DNA of 64,000 nt, taken from Todiramphus chloris collaris (taxonomy: Eukaryota; Chordata; Aves; Coraciiformes; Alcedinidae). How positions within the stretch are numbered: the first letter of the stretch is position 1; each line of letters begins with the position of its first letter. Both the position numbers and the translations under genes were made by a program. The stretch spans positions 27,570,375 through 27,634,374 of the forward strand of contig JANVCC010000022.1 of NCBI GenBank assembly GCA_025345505.1. Direction: 5' to 3'. The notes under the pieces are model-generated. The model was given only the letters and a program-made list of their open reading frames with translations, searched no databases and was not told the origin of the DNA. Below, piece by piece: positions 22,639-33,312 of the stretch.

Positions 22639-25600
22639 AGACTGAGAAGAGAAAAAGCAAAGCCACATGGATTTTGTTGGAACTGCTGAATGCAGGGCAC
22701 TCAGAAAGAATGAAGGACTGGAAACTTTTGCGAGAGTAACAACTGTAATTATCACCTTCTTATTTATAATACAGTAATCAGCAACAAGGACACAAAGTAA
22801 GATTTGGTCCCGAGTTTTAACATGTCTTGGTAAAATGTCTGGATGTGCCATGGGTAGTTACACTGCACAGATGAACATTTTGGTTTGCTTCTCAATTTCC
22901 TCTCTGGATGTTTTGAGACCTCATATATTTGGGGCAAGATTTCTTCTGATACTAAATTATTCAGGCTGAGACCACATAAAAATAGAAGATTAGACAGTTT
23001 TAAAGGCAACTAGAAATCTGAATACCATCTTTATTTATTATCAAATAGGGAACAAATTTGAAGCTGCTTTACTGCATTGTTCTATAAATATTGACTAAAG
23101 TATTGTTGTACAAGGAAGCATGTAAGTTATTACTCAGTCCTCTAAAGACAGAAAGAGAGAATCTTTCATTCATTTCATTGTATTGCCAGTATCTTAGAAG
23201 TCATTCATTCTAGGAAGAAGAGACATCTTACAGGTAATTTACTGTATTTGTGCCTTCTGTCCCATGGGCTATAATGCAAGCCTAAGTGTCAGCTACTGCT
23301 TTCAGTCTTCATTTCCCTTAGATTACTCCATTCTCTTTCTCTGAGCTGCTCTTCAATGTAATCATTATACTCCAATTTGGCTCCCTGAATAAAGCTTGAA
23401 TGGTATCACTTGTCATAAAGGCTTTGATTTGCTCCTTCACCTAAGGGTCTTTTCTGTTCCTGGAAGTAAATGGAGAAGCCAAGAGAAAATATGCCTTTAC
23501 ACTGGAGACACTTTGCTGAGACCCCTTTGTACTCTCAGTCAAGAGAGGGGTGTGAAGTGGTGGGAGTTTTCATCATCATGGGCAGTTGATAAACATGGGC
23601 AATGCCAATGGAATGAAGACACAATTTCTAAATTTGAGATGGAAATTGCAGTTTCCAGATATGTTCTCTTCTAGTCTAAGAGACCAGTTCCATGGGACCA
23701 CATGGACAGACTGATGGGGCCAGCATGAGAACTCCACTAAAGGAGGTGAAGTTCCCCACAAGCCTGAGCATAACAGCAGGACCCTAAATTAGCTGTGTCC
23801 TTGCTGGGTCTGTCCCAGGGTAGAAGATTTGAGTGGGGATCACAAGGCTGTTGTGCTGGGCTTTGGTTCCTCTCTCATCTAAGGTGTTTCAGTGCCCCTG
23901 TTTCTTACCTCCCTGGAGCCTGGAGCTCTCAGATGCCTTTTGCAATGCCAGTTTGCAGCATCGTGTCCCTGCCACAGCCTGGGAGAGCTGTGGCACGTGT
24001 CATAGCACAGCCCCCACACTGCACACACTGCTCCGTTAAGCCACGTGGCAGTTTTATATTTGTCCCATGCTTATAGCTGGGGCACATTTAAGGTTTCTTT
24101 GATCTCTTAAGAAGTAAGTTTAGAATATTTTATATATATAGTGAATATGTATCAGTTTATAGTGATTTTTTTTTTCCTCTGGAAGATTTCAACATCCTCC
24201 TCCTGAAATAATTTATTTGGAATTAATAGGATCTTCTCTCCACCTTAGAAAAAAAATGACATTTTTTTCTCTTCTTCTAGTGAATACAATGTTCTGTACT
24301 GTTCTTTTCTGTTCTGTTCCTTATGCCATGGTTAGCCCCAGAGGTACCTCCAGTACCAGGCAACACTAAATATATTGCATTCCCTGACTAAGCTCAGAGG
24401 CTGAATTTAAAGTGGAATTAAAGAGGATTATGACACGTACCTGACTTCAGCTCAGGCTATTCTTCATCCCTCCCACTCCAGCAGCTTCTCACCGTGTCCT
24501 CTCCCCTACAGAAAGGTGCAAGACCTCAGTAAGTTTAACTGAACTCTGCAGGTGTGGAGCCTGGAGACCGAACTCACAGTTAAAGTGGGGCTTTGTTCTC
24601 AAGGGCTGTCAGTGTGAGATCATGCCATGATACAGTGAGAAGGTTCATGATGCCACCTTAACAGAAGAAAACAAGGTAGCCCTAAGCTGTGTTTCAGGGA
24701 ATAAAAGGACTGAAACAACTAGGGGAACATCCATCAAATAAGATGAAAAGAAGATACTCTGCTGAACATCACAAATAAAGAGAGGAAAAAAAAAGAAAAA
24801 AAGGAATGAAAAAACCCCTGTGATGTACTAGTCTAAGAAGCACAAAAGCAACAATGAAAGTAGTAACTTCAGGGGCCACTAGCCCTTGTTCAGGCCTGCC
24901 TTTGATCTTTCTTTTTGATTTGCACAAGGGCATCTTCACAGCCCTTGGATGTAGAATTGCTGGTACTGAGTCTCCATCCATGGGACTGCCAGACCACCCT
25001 GCTGTATGATCGACTTTTGCTATGGGACATCTGCACCATGCAGCCCCTGAGCCAGCCACAGTCCCCTTTGCGCATGTAGCGTGCAGGTATCCATGGAGTT
25101 TCAGAAAGGAAGGGTTGCCCTTGCCCAGCCTTGGAGCAGAGACAGCGTATGGACTGTTCCCCCTTCCCATTCTCCTGCTGGAGGGTGGTCTCAGAGTCTC
25201 TGTTCAGCATCTCCTGGGCTTCTTTTCCTAGGGCAAGCTCACGTGCATCTTCATGGACCATCCCAGTCCTCCCTGCAATGTGGCTCCCGCAGGGAGCATC
25301 TGCACCTACAAAGTAGTCAGGCCCAGAGTTCCCTCCTTTTGGAGAAACAGCTTTTAGGCTTGTTTCCCATAAGGTTATAGAAAGCAAAGGAGAGATCAGA
25401 ATAACCCCCAGTACAGAAAACACAGTATTGCTTATGGCTACCACTGTCTCTTCCTTTCTTGCCATTTACTGATGAGAAGGCCTCAGAGAGTTAGCCTTTC
25501 CAGACTGTAAAATGAAGCCACTCTGGCTCCGTTAGGAAGATGAGAACTTCTGTATCATGACATCAGTGCACCACAGGGAGTGTGGTGATGGACTGTGTTG

Positions 25601-26050
25601 AGCACAGTGAGGCCTGGAGAGACAATGTCAAGGATTTTTTTAAGCCATCCTGCAGAATTTCAGTATTAAGTGTCAGTAACAAAGCCAAACCTCTCTGTTT
25701 CTTTCCCTCTTCTGTGCATGACTCAGTTATTGAATATTCCAGATTTGTTGTCTTTCATACATTTTTCTTGGGATTTCAATGCTCCTGCTGTTAGCTGAGC
25801 TGGCACCTGCCCATATCTGACACTTTGAGGTCCCCCTTCGTTGTGATTGTGCAGTGCAGTTTTAAGACCTTGCCATTAGGCACTCATGTTTTCTTACGGT
25901 GTCTCTTCAGGCTGGTGCCACATCTGACAGACACTGCCTAAAGGGAGCCTTCTGCACAGTGGTCAGTCTCTTGGCTGAAACCCTAAGCTCTCATCACTTT
26001 TTTTCATGGCATTCTCTGAATCCAGACCGTCAGCTCTCCCAAACCCATCT
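22639..26050. other. non-coding, with one long unrecognised open frame
   Basis: No repeat boundary or RNA gene seen. It contains a short TATATATA run near 24130, an A/G-rich run at about 24779-24813 and a TGTTCT-repeating run near 24290-24320. The only notable coding-like feature is the minus-strand frame at 24890-25465, listed separately. Confidence 0.5.
24890..25465 (-). other. 191-codon open frame, no recognised product
   Basis: This is the longest uninterrupted frame in the window. The predicted N-terminus has a hydrophobic stretch at residues 10 to 32 (ISNTVFSVLGVILISPLLSI...) that could be a signal anchor. It is followed by a polar, Gly/Ser/Lys-rich remainder without a domain I know. 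No Kozak context, splice site or polyadenylation signal makes a convincing gene. In about 128 kb of two-strand sequence, one frame of this length is near chance expectation. I list it so a reader can test it, not as a gene. Confidence 0.12.
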
Positions 26051-26785
26051 GAGGTTAGTTATTGGCCACTCATGACTGGCTGGTTGACTTTCAAGGATCA
26101 TTTCCTTCAAGCTCAAAAGCACTGCATCCATAAAAAGAAGAAATCAGGCAAAGATGCCAGGAGGCCTGTATGCATGAACAAGGAAGTCCTGGCCAAAATC
26201 AAACACAAAAGGGGAATCCACAAAGGGTGGAAGAAAGGACAGGTAACCTGGCATGACTACAAGGAGATTGTTCATGAAACCAGAAACCAGGTTAGAAAAC
26301 CTAAAGCCCTGACGGAGTCAAACCTGGACAGGGATGTTAATAATAACATAAAAGGATTCTACAGGTATATTAGAGGAAAAAAGAAGAACAAGAGAGAATG
26401 AGGGGCCTCTCCAGATGGATGCAGGTGACCTAGTTACCAAGAATATGGAGAAGGCTGAAATACTCAGTGATTTTTTTTTTGCTTCAGTCTTCACTGGTAA
26501 CCACTAGAACCACACCACCCAAGTCACAGAGGGCATTGGCTGGGTCTGGGAAAGTGAAGAATCACCCAGGGTAGGAGCAGATCAGGTCTGGGAACATAGA
26601 GAGAACCTGAAGGTGCACAAGTCCGTGGGACCTGATGAGATACATCCACAGGTCCTGAAGGAACTGGTGGCTGAAGTTTCTAGGCCACTAGCCGTCATAC
26701 TTGAGAAGTCATGGCAATCTGGCAAAGTTCTCACAGATTGGAAAAGGGGAAACATAAACCCCCTTTTTAAAAAAGAGAAGTGAAG
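26051..26785 (+). mobile_element. CR1 LINE, internal ORF2 fragment (linker to early RT)
   Basis: The segment encodes a decayed part of CR1 ORF2 between the endonuclease and the reverse transcriptase. It begins with KDHFLQAQKHCI, ARRPVCMNKEVLAKIKHKRG and KGQVTWHDYKEIVHETRNQV pieces, then SNLDRDVNNNIKGFYRYIRG. After 26401 the matching protein continues in shifted frames (GPLQMDAGDLVTKNMEKAEI, then a FFASVFTG-like piece, then DEIHPQVLKELVAE and SWQSGKVLTDWKRGNI-like pieces). It stops at the NPLFKKEK-like piece near 26783, normally followed by the RT core. Several stops and frameshifts make it inactive. Its 3' side abuts a CR1 3' end in the same orientation. Confidence 0.9.
26078..26401 (+). pseudogene. 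CR1 ORF2 remnant (endonuclease-RT linker)
   Basis: The open part of the ORF2 fragment, inside the frame 26006-26401. Visible family motifs are the NKEVLAKIKHKRG, QVTWHDYKEIV and FYRYIRGKKKNK blocks. It ends at a stop where intact elements read on into the EN-to-RT linker. It is a broken transposon gene with no host role visible. Confidence 0.85.
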
Positions 26786-27333
26786 AAAGCCCACTCCACC
26801 TCAAATACTGCATCCAGTTCTGGTGTCCCCACCATAAGAAGGACATAGATCTGTGGGAACAAGTTCAGAGGAGGGTCACAAAGATGATCCAGGGGCTGGA
26901 GCACCTCTGCTATGAGGACAGGCTGAGGGAGCTGGGATCATCCAGCCTGGAGAAGAGAAGACTCCAGGGAGACTTTATAACTGCCTTCCAGTACCTGAAG
27001 GGAACCTACAGGAAGGCTGGAGAGGGACCCTTCACAAGAGTGTCCAGCGACAGGACTAGGGGAAATGGTTTTAAACTGAGGGAAAATAGGTTTGGATTGG
27101 ATCATAGGAAAAAGTTCTTCAGTATGAGGGTGGTGAGACTCTAGTATAGATTGCCCAGAGGGGTTGTGGATGCCCTCTCCCTGAACGTGTTCAAGCCCAG
27201 GATGGATGAGGCCTTAAGCAACCTAGTGTAGTTGAGAAGCGTCCCTGCCCATGGCAGGGAGATTGGATTAGATGATCTCTAAGGTCCCTTCCAGCCTAAG
27301 CCATTTTGTGATTCTATGATATCTAAGGCTTAT
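26786..27333 (+). mobile_element. CR1 LINE, 3' end (joined to an internal piece after loss of the RT core)
   Basis: From STSNTAS-coding sequence onward the DNA follows the CR1 ORF2 C-terminus: [56 protein letters not shown] and [13 protein letters not shown]. The 3' UTR follows, with TTGGATTAGATGATCTCTAAGG and the terminal GTGATTCTATGA. Together with 26051-26785 it looks like one element that lost roughly the reverse-transcriptase core, since order and orientation are kept and the junction (near 26785) joins coding parts normally about 1 kb apart. Two adjacent insertions are the alternative. Confidence 0.9.
26884..27144 (+). pseudogene. CR1 ORF2 C-terminal remnant
   Basis: An 86-codon open frame with the [30 protein letters not shown] and [10 protein letters not shown] motifs of the CR1 ORF2 tail. 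It stops early where an intact copy would read an arginine or tryptophan before NRLP. It is a fossil coding piece, not a gene. Confidence 0.88.
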
Positions 27334-27358
27334 AGCCTTAGATAGCCTTAGATATCAT
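27316..27358. repeat. nested perfect inverted repeat at a CR1 3' end
   Basis: Two 14-base arms, ATGATATCTAAGGC (27316-27329) and GCCTTAGATATCAT (27345-27358), are perfect reverse complements. An inner hairpin shares part of the left arm: TATCTAAGGCT (27320-27330), a 3-base loop, then AGCCTTAGATA (27334-27344). The right side therefore carries the complement twice. It sits exactly at the terminal ATTCTATGAT of the upstream CR1. The pattern fits a replication template switch rather than random sequence. Confidence 0.95.
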
Positions 27359-27448
27359 AAAAACTTTCTCCATTGGGAAGCATATCTCAACAAATGAAAA
27401 ATATCTGAGCTTTTCTTGAGCTACTCTATGTTGACTCTGTTGACTTCA

Positions 27449-27842
27449 CATCCAAAGAAGAGGAACAAAATTGGTGAAGGGTCTAAAGAACAAGTCCTTT
27501 GAGGAGTGGTTGAGGGAACTGTAGAAAAGAAGGCTCAGGGGAGACCTTATCACTCTCTATAACTGCCTGAAAGGAGGTTGTAGTGAGATAGATGTTGGTC
27601 TGTTCTCCCAAATAACTAATGATAGGACAAGAGGAAGAAGCCTCAGGTTGTGCCGGGGAGTTTTAGATTGGGTATTAGGAAAAATTAGGACAAAGAGAAG
27701 TGGTTGAGTCACCATCCCTGGAGGTATTTAAGGGTGTAGACATGGCACGTGATTTAGTGGTGGGCTCAGCAGTTTTCGGTTTACTGTTGGACTTGATGTT
27801 CCTGAGAGTCTTTGCCAACCTAAATGTTTCTGAGATTCTATG
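27449..27842 (+). mobile_element. CR1 LINE, 3' end fragment with internal deletion
   Basis: A second CR1 tail in the same orientation, about 110 bases after the previous one. It begins in RNKIGEGSKEQVL-type coding sequence and continues with [37 protein letters not shown] and a [10 protein letters not shown]-like piece. About 45 bases expected after the RLDIRKN-type block are missing near 27680, removing the HWNRLP part. The 3' UTR has CTGTTGGACTTGATGTTCCT and ends GAGATTCTATGG. The 3' sequence differs from the preceding element, so it is an independent insertion of another subfamily. Confidence 0.92.
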
Positions 27843-30059
27843 GCTTTTATTTTCAATCAGTTCTTCTGAGCAATTTTGTCTGACATTCATTTAACAGCCT
27901 TCAAAGGACAGCATTTGAACAACCAGCTTCGCTCATAGCAAGAAAGACAGTTACAACAGAACTGAGAGCATCCTGCAAAGCCAGTGTTTGATTAATTTCA
28001 GCTTGCTTTAATTAAGATGTAGTCCCTCCTTAGTTAATTATGTGTTTTATGAGAAGTGGATGTGGTTATCTGAAATCAAGCAAGGGATGATGTTTCTGTC
28101 ATCTTGTTGACAAGAGGGTATATCTGTTCTGGGAAGAAAGAGAGCGTTAATAAATAACTAGATTCAGAAACATGCCCCTACCAGACTCTAAGGGGATCCA
28201 ACTTTAAATTAATATATGAATTTACTCTAGTGTACCACATATCATGATGTACCATCTTTCATATTACATGCTATCTCTTTCTCTTGTTGCATTTTAGTTT
28301 TATTGCAATGCTCTGTGTGGAAAAGATTATTCTGAAATAAGGTATGGCTCATGCTTGAAATGTCTTTTAGATGCATTATTTTCGAAACATTAAAGCATTC
28401 AAAGCACTCAGATTGCAATTTCTGAAAGTCTTTCTTCTCTCTTTTTTTTTTGTGGGGTTTTGTTTTTTTTTTTTTGTTTTGCTCTGTTGGATTTTTTTTG
28501 TTAACCCAAGGAGTGCTGAGTCTTCCCTTCCTTTGGTCATCAGGAACTTTTAAAATGGCTCATATAGGCACTCCAATACCAGGCAATGTAAATCAACTGT
28601 AATTGCTGAAAACTTAGACCATATTTAGGAAAGGATACTAATATGTATGCTTTTCATCTGGAGCAAATGTATATGTGCCAGCTCATGCTGTTAGTAACTT
28701 GATTATGAGACTGAATGATCAATGCTTTTTTTCCCTGTAAATTCAATCTGACTGACAAACAGGATGCAACAGGGCAATGGCACAGATGAAGGAGGACAGT
28801 ATAGGAGGTTGACCACAAGTAAAATCAGGAGAGCAGGAATCACTTGGACCACTGCCTGCTTATTCTACCTAGACTCTCTAAATATACCTTTCTGCAACAT
28901 ATGTGGGCTGTAGGAAACTACAAATCTCCATATTTATGGCTTTGAATCTTAGCTGTGAATTGAATAATTTACCTTACTGAACCGTGTATTGCGAAGCTGT
29001 TTAACATGGAGGTAATTGCAAACCTTTTATGAGAGACACTTTGCAAAGGAAGGGTACAGGGAAGTCAAGATGTGTAAGTGAGACAAAATGATCTCCGTGG
29101 TGATGTGCTTAAACTTCACTGAATAAATGACAGAATGATTTGATATCCTTCCCAGTAAGCGTTACACTATTACAGTACTGTCTGAGTGTATTTCGTGCCA
29201 GCAAGGTAACAGCATGTCAGGAATGGCAGCATCCACACCAAGACACCCCTCTACCATGCTCCCCAGCTAAGTGCAGGGACAGTAAATTTCACAACATCTT
29301 TAATCTTTGTCTCAAGTGTAAATAACTTCTCATGGGCTTTTAAAAAAATAATTAAAGTGATTGCCTTTTTTTGTAGGTTTAATCTTGGTGTTGATGCCTG
29401 TTGATGAATCAAACAATTTTAAAATCATTTAACTGGTTCAATAGCTGTCCTATCCTTTGCTTTTATAGTTAAATTAATTCTTAGGAAACAAAATAAGCTT
29501 GTCAGTGAATCATATCCACAGTGGTTTACCCTTCCTTAGAGCCAGTTTCAGATGATATAAAATAAATCAGCTCTGAACTGCCTTAGAAATGGATGGAGGT
29601 GAAGGGAGAAAATGCAAGAATTGTGAGCGAGAAGCAGTAAGGGGCTGATATTTTGCCATCACGGTCACGCTGAGTACATCACCACAGACAGTCGTAGCTC
29701 TGTAATTTACAATCAGTGGTTGCCATCACCATATCTGTTCATTTCAGTATCTTTGTAAGTAAAGCACAATTGTACAAAGTGATGTAGGACAACTCCTGTT
29801 CAAAGTTAAAATATTTAGAGATTCCTTAGGGCCAGGATGGAAATCTCCCCAGGAGAAACCTCCATGGAATCTGAGACCACAGAAGGACCCCAGCACTAAG
29901 CAATGCATCCGTGTCCTGGGCAACACTGTGATGTACATCAAGTTAATACTGGTGTCTGCTTCAAATGTGGAATAGTCTTTACCTCTCTCCCTTTCCTATA
30001 CCCATCAATAATTGTGGCTTTTAGTCTTTTCCTTTTCCTTTTAGTCTAGCCTGTCATTA
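27843..30059. other. non-coding; homeobox-like words and T-rich low complexity
   Basis: At 27990-28050 there are TTGATTAATTTCAG, TTTAATTAAGATG and TTAGTTAATTATG words, possibly regulatory. A T/G-rich low-complexity run lies at about 28439-28500. No gene or repeat family otherwise recognised. Confidence 0.5.
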
Positions 30060-30450
30060 GTCTGTCAGTGAGCAGTGTTATTTGCTTGTAAATGAAGATG
30101 GATTTTAACTTGCTGCTTCCAATTAGAATTAAAATAAACATTTTCCCTAATTATAACAATGGACAATAGTGTTAAATTGGAAATGCAAAAGCTTTTTGTG
30201 TTGGTAAATATAAGTTACAGTATCATTAAGTATATAATCAACCATTTATAGCTTGTGTTATTTTTGAGGCACTTAAATGAAAAGTTGATTTGTCTCTTAT
30301 TAGACCTCAATAAATGTTGTTTTAATAGTCATAGGGTGTTTTAATGTGTTACACAATCATTGTCATTAAATTGAATGCAAGACATTGGACTTAAATAAAA
30401 GAGAAATGGAAAAACTCAATAAATCAGGATAATAAAAGCTTTTCTTTGTG
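30060..30450. other. AT-rich candidate conserved regulatory block
   Basis: The segment is dense in CAATTAGAATTAAAA, CCTAATTATAACAATGG, ATAATCAACCATTTATAG, CATTGTCATTAAATTG and similar words. These combine TAAT homeodomain cores with ACAATGG/ATTGT SOX-type cores. It shows no homopolymer bias or repeat similarity. That is the look of a vertebrate conserved noncoding element, but this is inference without alignment. Confidence 0.3.
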
Positions 30451-32609
30451 CTGTTTGAATTGTACTGAAATGGATCTGCCTCTTAAACTGCTTTACAAAG
30501 GCCAAAGTAGTTTAATTGCTTTAGGGTTTGATCATGCCTGCCTGAGTCAGCTGTGAGCCTGTGGCAGTAAAAAGACACATTTTGCCAGAGAAACTTGAGG
30601 GTGGATTTTGCTGCTGAGTTGGTAGTCTTCCCACTGAAATATGGCTGGGTAAGAAAAGCTGACTGCAATGACTTCTGCGTAATGGAAATCTTTATATCAG
30701 GGGCAAGTGGAGAATGGAGAAAGCACAACACTTGGGCACAATTCCTTGCCCTTCTGTATTGATTTTCTCCACCCCCTATGCTTTACTATGGCATCCATGG
30801 ACAACACACAGACCAAAAAGTGACTCAAACATTTAATGAGATGTCTCTTATGAGGTATATGAAGTATATGTATGATATGAGGTATAACTTAAAATGTTAG
30901 AAACCATCACTTACAGGCAGTGGGAGATAAACATGCAGGGAGGATACAGCCTGGGGTTTGGGCTACTACTAAATCTGAGTGGGGAACAGTCCAAGAGTAG
31001 TAGGACAGTTTTTTCTCTCTAGAAATATTAGAATGTTAAAAGGTGACAAACAAAAAGTATTGGATGGGGTTAAAAAAGCACAGAAAAAATTAACCAGGAT
31101 CTGTAGAAATGTGGTAGGACCTAAAGAAGTTCAGTCTTCCTGGTCAATAGCACAAAGTGGCTTGCTTATTTTGGGCAGTGTAACTTCTAATGTGAAAAGA
31201 CTGGATGCAATTTCAATATAATTTCTGTGGGCCAACAGAGAGAATGGCTATTGTTTTAAAAAATGTGGCTGTGTGAGAGAAAATATCTTCTTCACACATC
31301 TAACCTTCCTTGGCCACAAAACATGTGCACATGGTCAACATTATTCTGGAAAACACGCTAATAGGTTTGTCTTAAACATTGCAGAATTGTTCTCTTTACT
31401 GAACTCCTTCAGTGTAAATTTATTACTGAATTTGTCTATGTATTTGATCAAAAAAAGTAAGTTATTTCAAATCATACTTTTTTTGGCCAGTTCAGTTACC
31501 CAGGTGAAAAGGAGAATTTTACAATGCAAACACGAACTATTAATTCTCAGTCTTGTCTGGGTTTGACAGCTAGCAACTCAGATAAACAAGGTTATCCAGG
31601 CCTGACCCATTGTGAAGGGAGCTTATTTACATAAGGAGCTTGAGCCAGGGAAGTGGCGATAATGCCTGACTGTCTGAATGAAAGAGTTAAAACTTGTTTG
31701 GAATTGCTGCACCACTCCAGGTACTTTGCTAGCTGCCTAAGATGTTATCATGCATCAAAAGCCCTGCACACATCCTGCTGCTCTGAAATTTCTGTGATTT
31801 TATTAGTTCAGTTAGAAACCTGTAAACTTGAAATTCCTCTTATTCTCAGAATTCAAATTAGCTGGAGTTGAGGACATGTGAAACCCCTGCCTTTCTACTT
31901 TTGCCTGTATTTAACTGGTTAGCAGCTATTGTCACTTGTGGAAGCAAAAGAAGGGCAGAAAAATATAAAATGGGACCAGTAGCTATGGCAACAGAGAATA
32001 CTTCGTTTAGTTACAGAGTATGTATGTAGAGATGGGCAACAGGAGCCTTTTAGAAAGGCTGCCACATCACTTAACCTGTAAAATAGGGAAATAAATACAA
32101 AGGCATAACAATCCCTGAGCTGGCCCTTTGCTGGCTGGTTTAGCTTTAGATGAGAACTGTCTATCCTGTCTAGGGTTTGCTTGCTTTCTTCTGACTTACT
32201 ATGTAAATGTTACTCTTACAGATGTGCTTCCCATTATTTCATGATTGACTAAGTTTCCTAATATCAAGAGCGTCATCCCAAAGAAACAGGACATGTATAT
32301 TACTGCATAAAGTAAAATATTATAGGTAGATAACTGCTGATGTCATGCTCTAGAGATTTTCCAGGTCAGGACTTTGACATGGATACTCAAGAGTTTTTGA
32401 AAAATTATCTCAGGTTCATGTAAATCCAGTGCATACTGATGCACAAAGTGGTCCTTCACCTGTGCTAAACAGACTCATTTAATAAAGTCTACTGGTGTTG
32501 CACATTTTGGAGTTCATGGCACTGTGGTGAACACCTGTAAGTGCATAGACAGCCACATAGTTGTTTGGGTTTTTTTTAATATATAAAAGTATCAAAGCTT
32601 AAGATATTT
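30451..32609. other. non-coding, nothing firmly recognised
   Basis: Short open frames only. The stretch at 31040-31240 has faint resemblance to decayed CR1 coding sequence, but not enough to call. Confidence 0.5.
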
Positions 32610-33180
32610 GGGTCATGATGAGTCAAAAGGGACTCTTGAATGTCATGCTATTCATTGTTCCACTCCCTGTGCAGGAATTTTCTGTTTAAACTTTATTCTC
32701 CATTCCTTGTCTCACCGTCTGTTAAAGAAGACATTCAATGCTGCAAACCTCAGTCCCTAGGCAATCAAGACCAGCTCTTCATTGTCCTTGTCGTTAGAAT
32801 ATTTGGTCTTATGCCATATGCTGCAATTTCATTTGGTTACTTCTTGCCCTATTCTCAATGGCCATGGAGAGAATTCTTTATTTCTTTGGAGCTGCTTTTT
32901 GTGTGTGTGTAAAACTATCTTCTCTGCCTTCTATACTTTACGCTGAGGAGCACTAGTTTATTTAGTTTGTTCCCATGAGTTACTGTATCCAGATAACTGA
33001 CCATCATCATCACTCTTCTATGTGCTCTTTCATAGTGGTCAACACCCTTCATGTGTGCAGCGCTCAGAAGTGGACACAATTCTTTATTCAAGACCTCGAC
33101 AGTATTGAGCAGGACTGATGTAATTTGCCATAGATGACCCTATTTACATCCTACTAGGCTATTTTTCTTTCTGATGACTA
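32610..33180 (-). mobile_element. ancient CR1-type LINE relic, 3' end
   Basis: Read on the minus strand, the right part (about 32940-33160) follows an old CR1 tail. A CGAYKEWTQNCVHF-type segment appears as AGAAGTGGACACAATTCTTT, with the upstream GAGCAGGACTGATG and downstream CTTCTATGTGCTCTTTCATA blocks. The left end (32610-32700) has AGTCAAAAGGGACTCTTGAA followed by a GTCATGCTA..CTCCCTGTGCAGG pattern. That resembles the GGAAGGGACC..TCATCTAGTCC..CCTGC signature of old CR1 3' UTRs. Decay is heavy, so limits are rough and the middle is weak. Confidence 0.55.
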
Positions 33181-33220
33181 CCCAAAATTACTCACTCATG
33201 CTGGCCTGGACTGGTCACCT

Positions 33221-33312
33221 GCCTTATAAGAAGTTTTATCTCTATAAGAAGTACGAAAGTCCTCTGATCAAACTCTGTGTGATCTTTGTAAGAAGTTTGA
33301 AGGTCCTCTGAA
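33221..33312. repeat. imperfect local tandem repeat
   Basis: The unit TATAAGAAGTACGAAAGTCCTCTGA (first copy from about 33243) recurs about 45 bases later as TGTAAGAAGTTTGAAGGTCCTCTGA, with a third partial TTATAAGAAGTTTTATC upstream. These are local duplications in otherwise unremarkable DNA. Confidence 0.75.

Noticed and set aside
31040-31240. Possible old CR1 coding relic on the plus strand
   Set aside because: Only a few words (AAAAAATTAACCAGGATCTG) recall the VQRRATK region; block order could not be followed.
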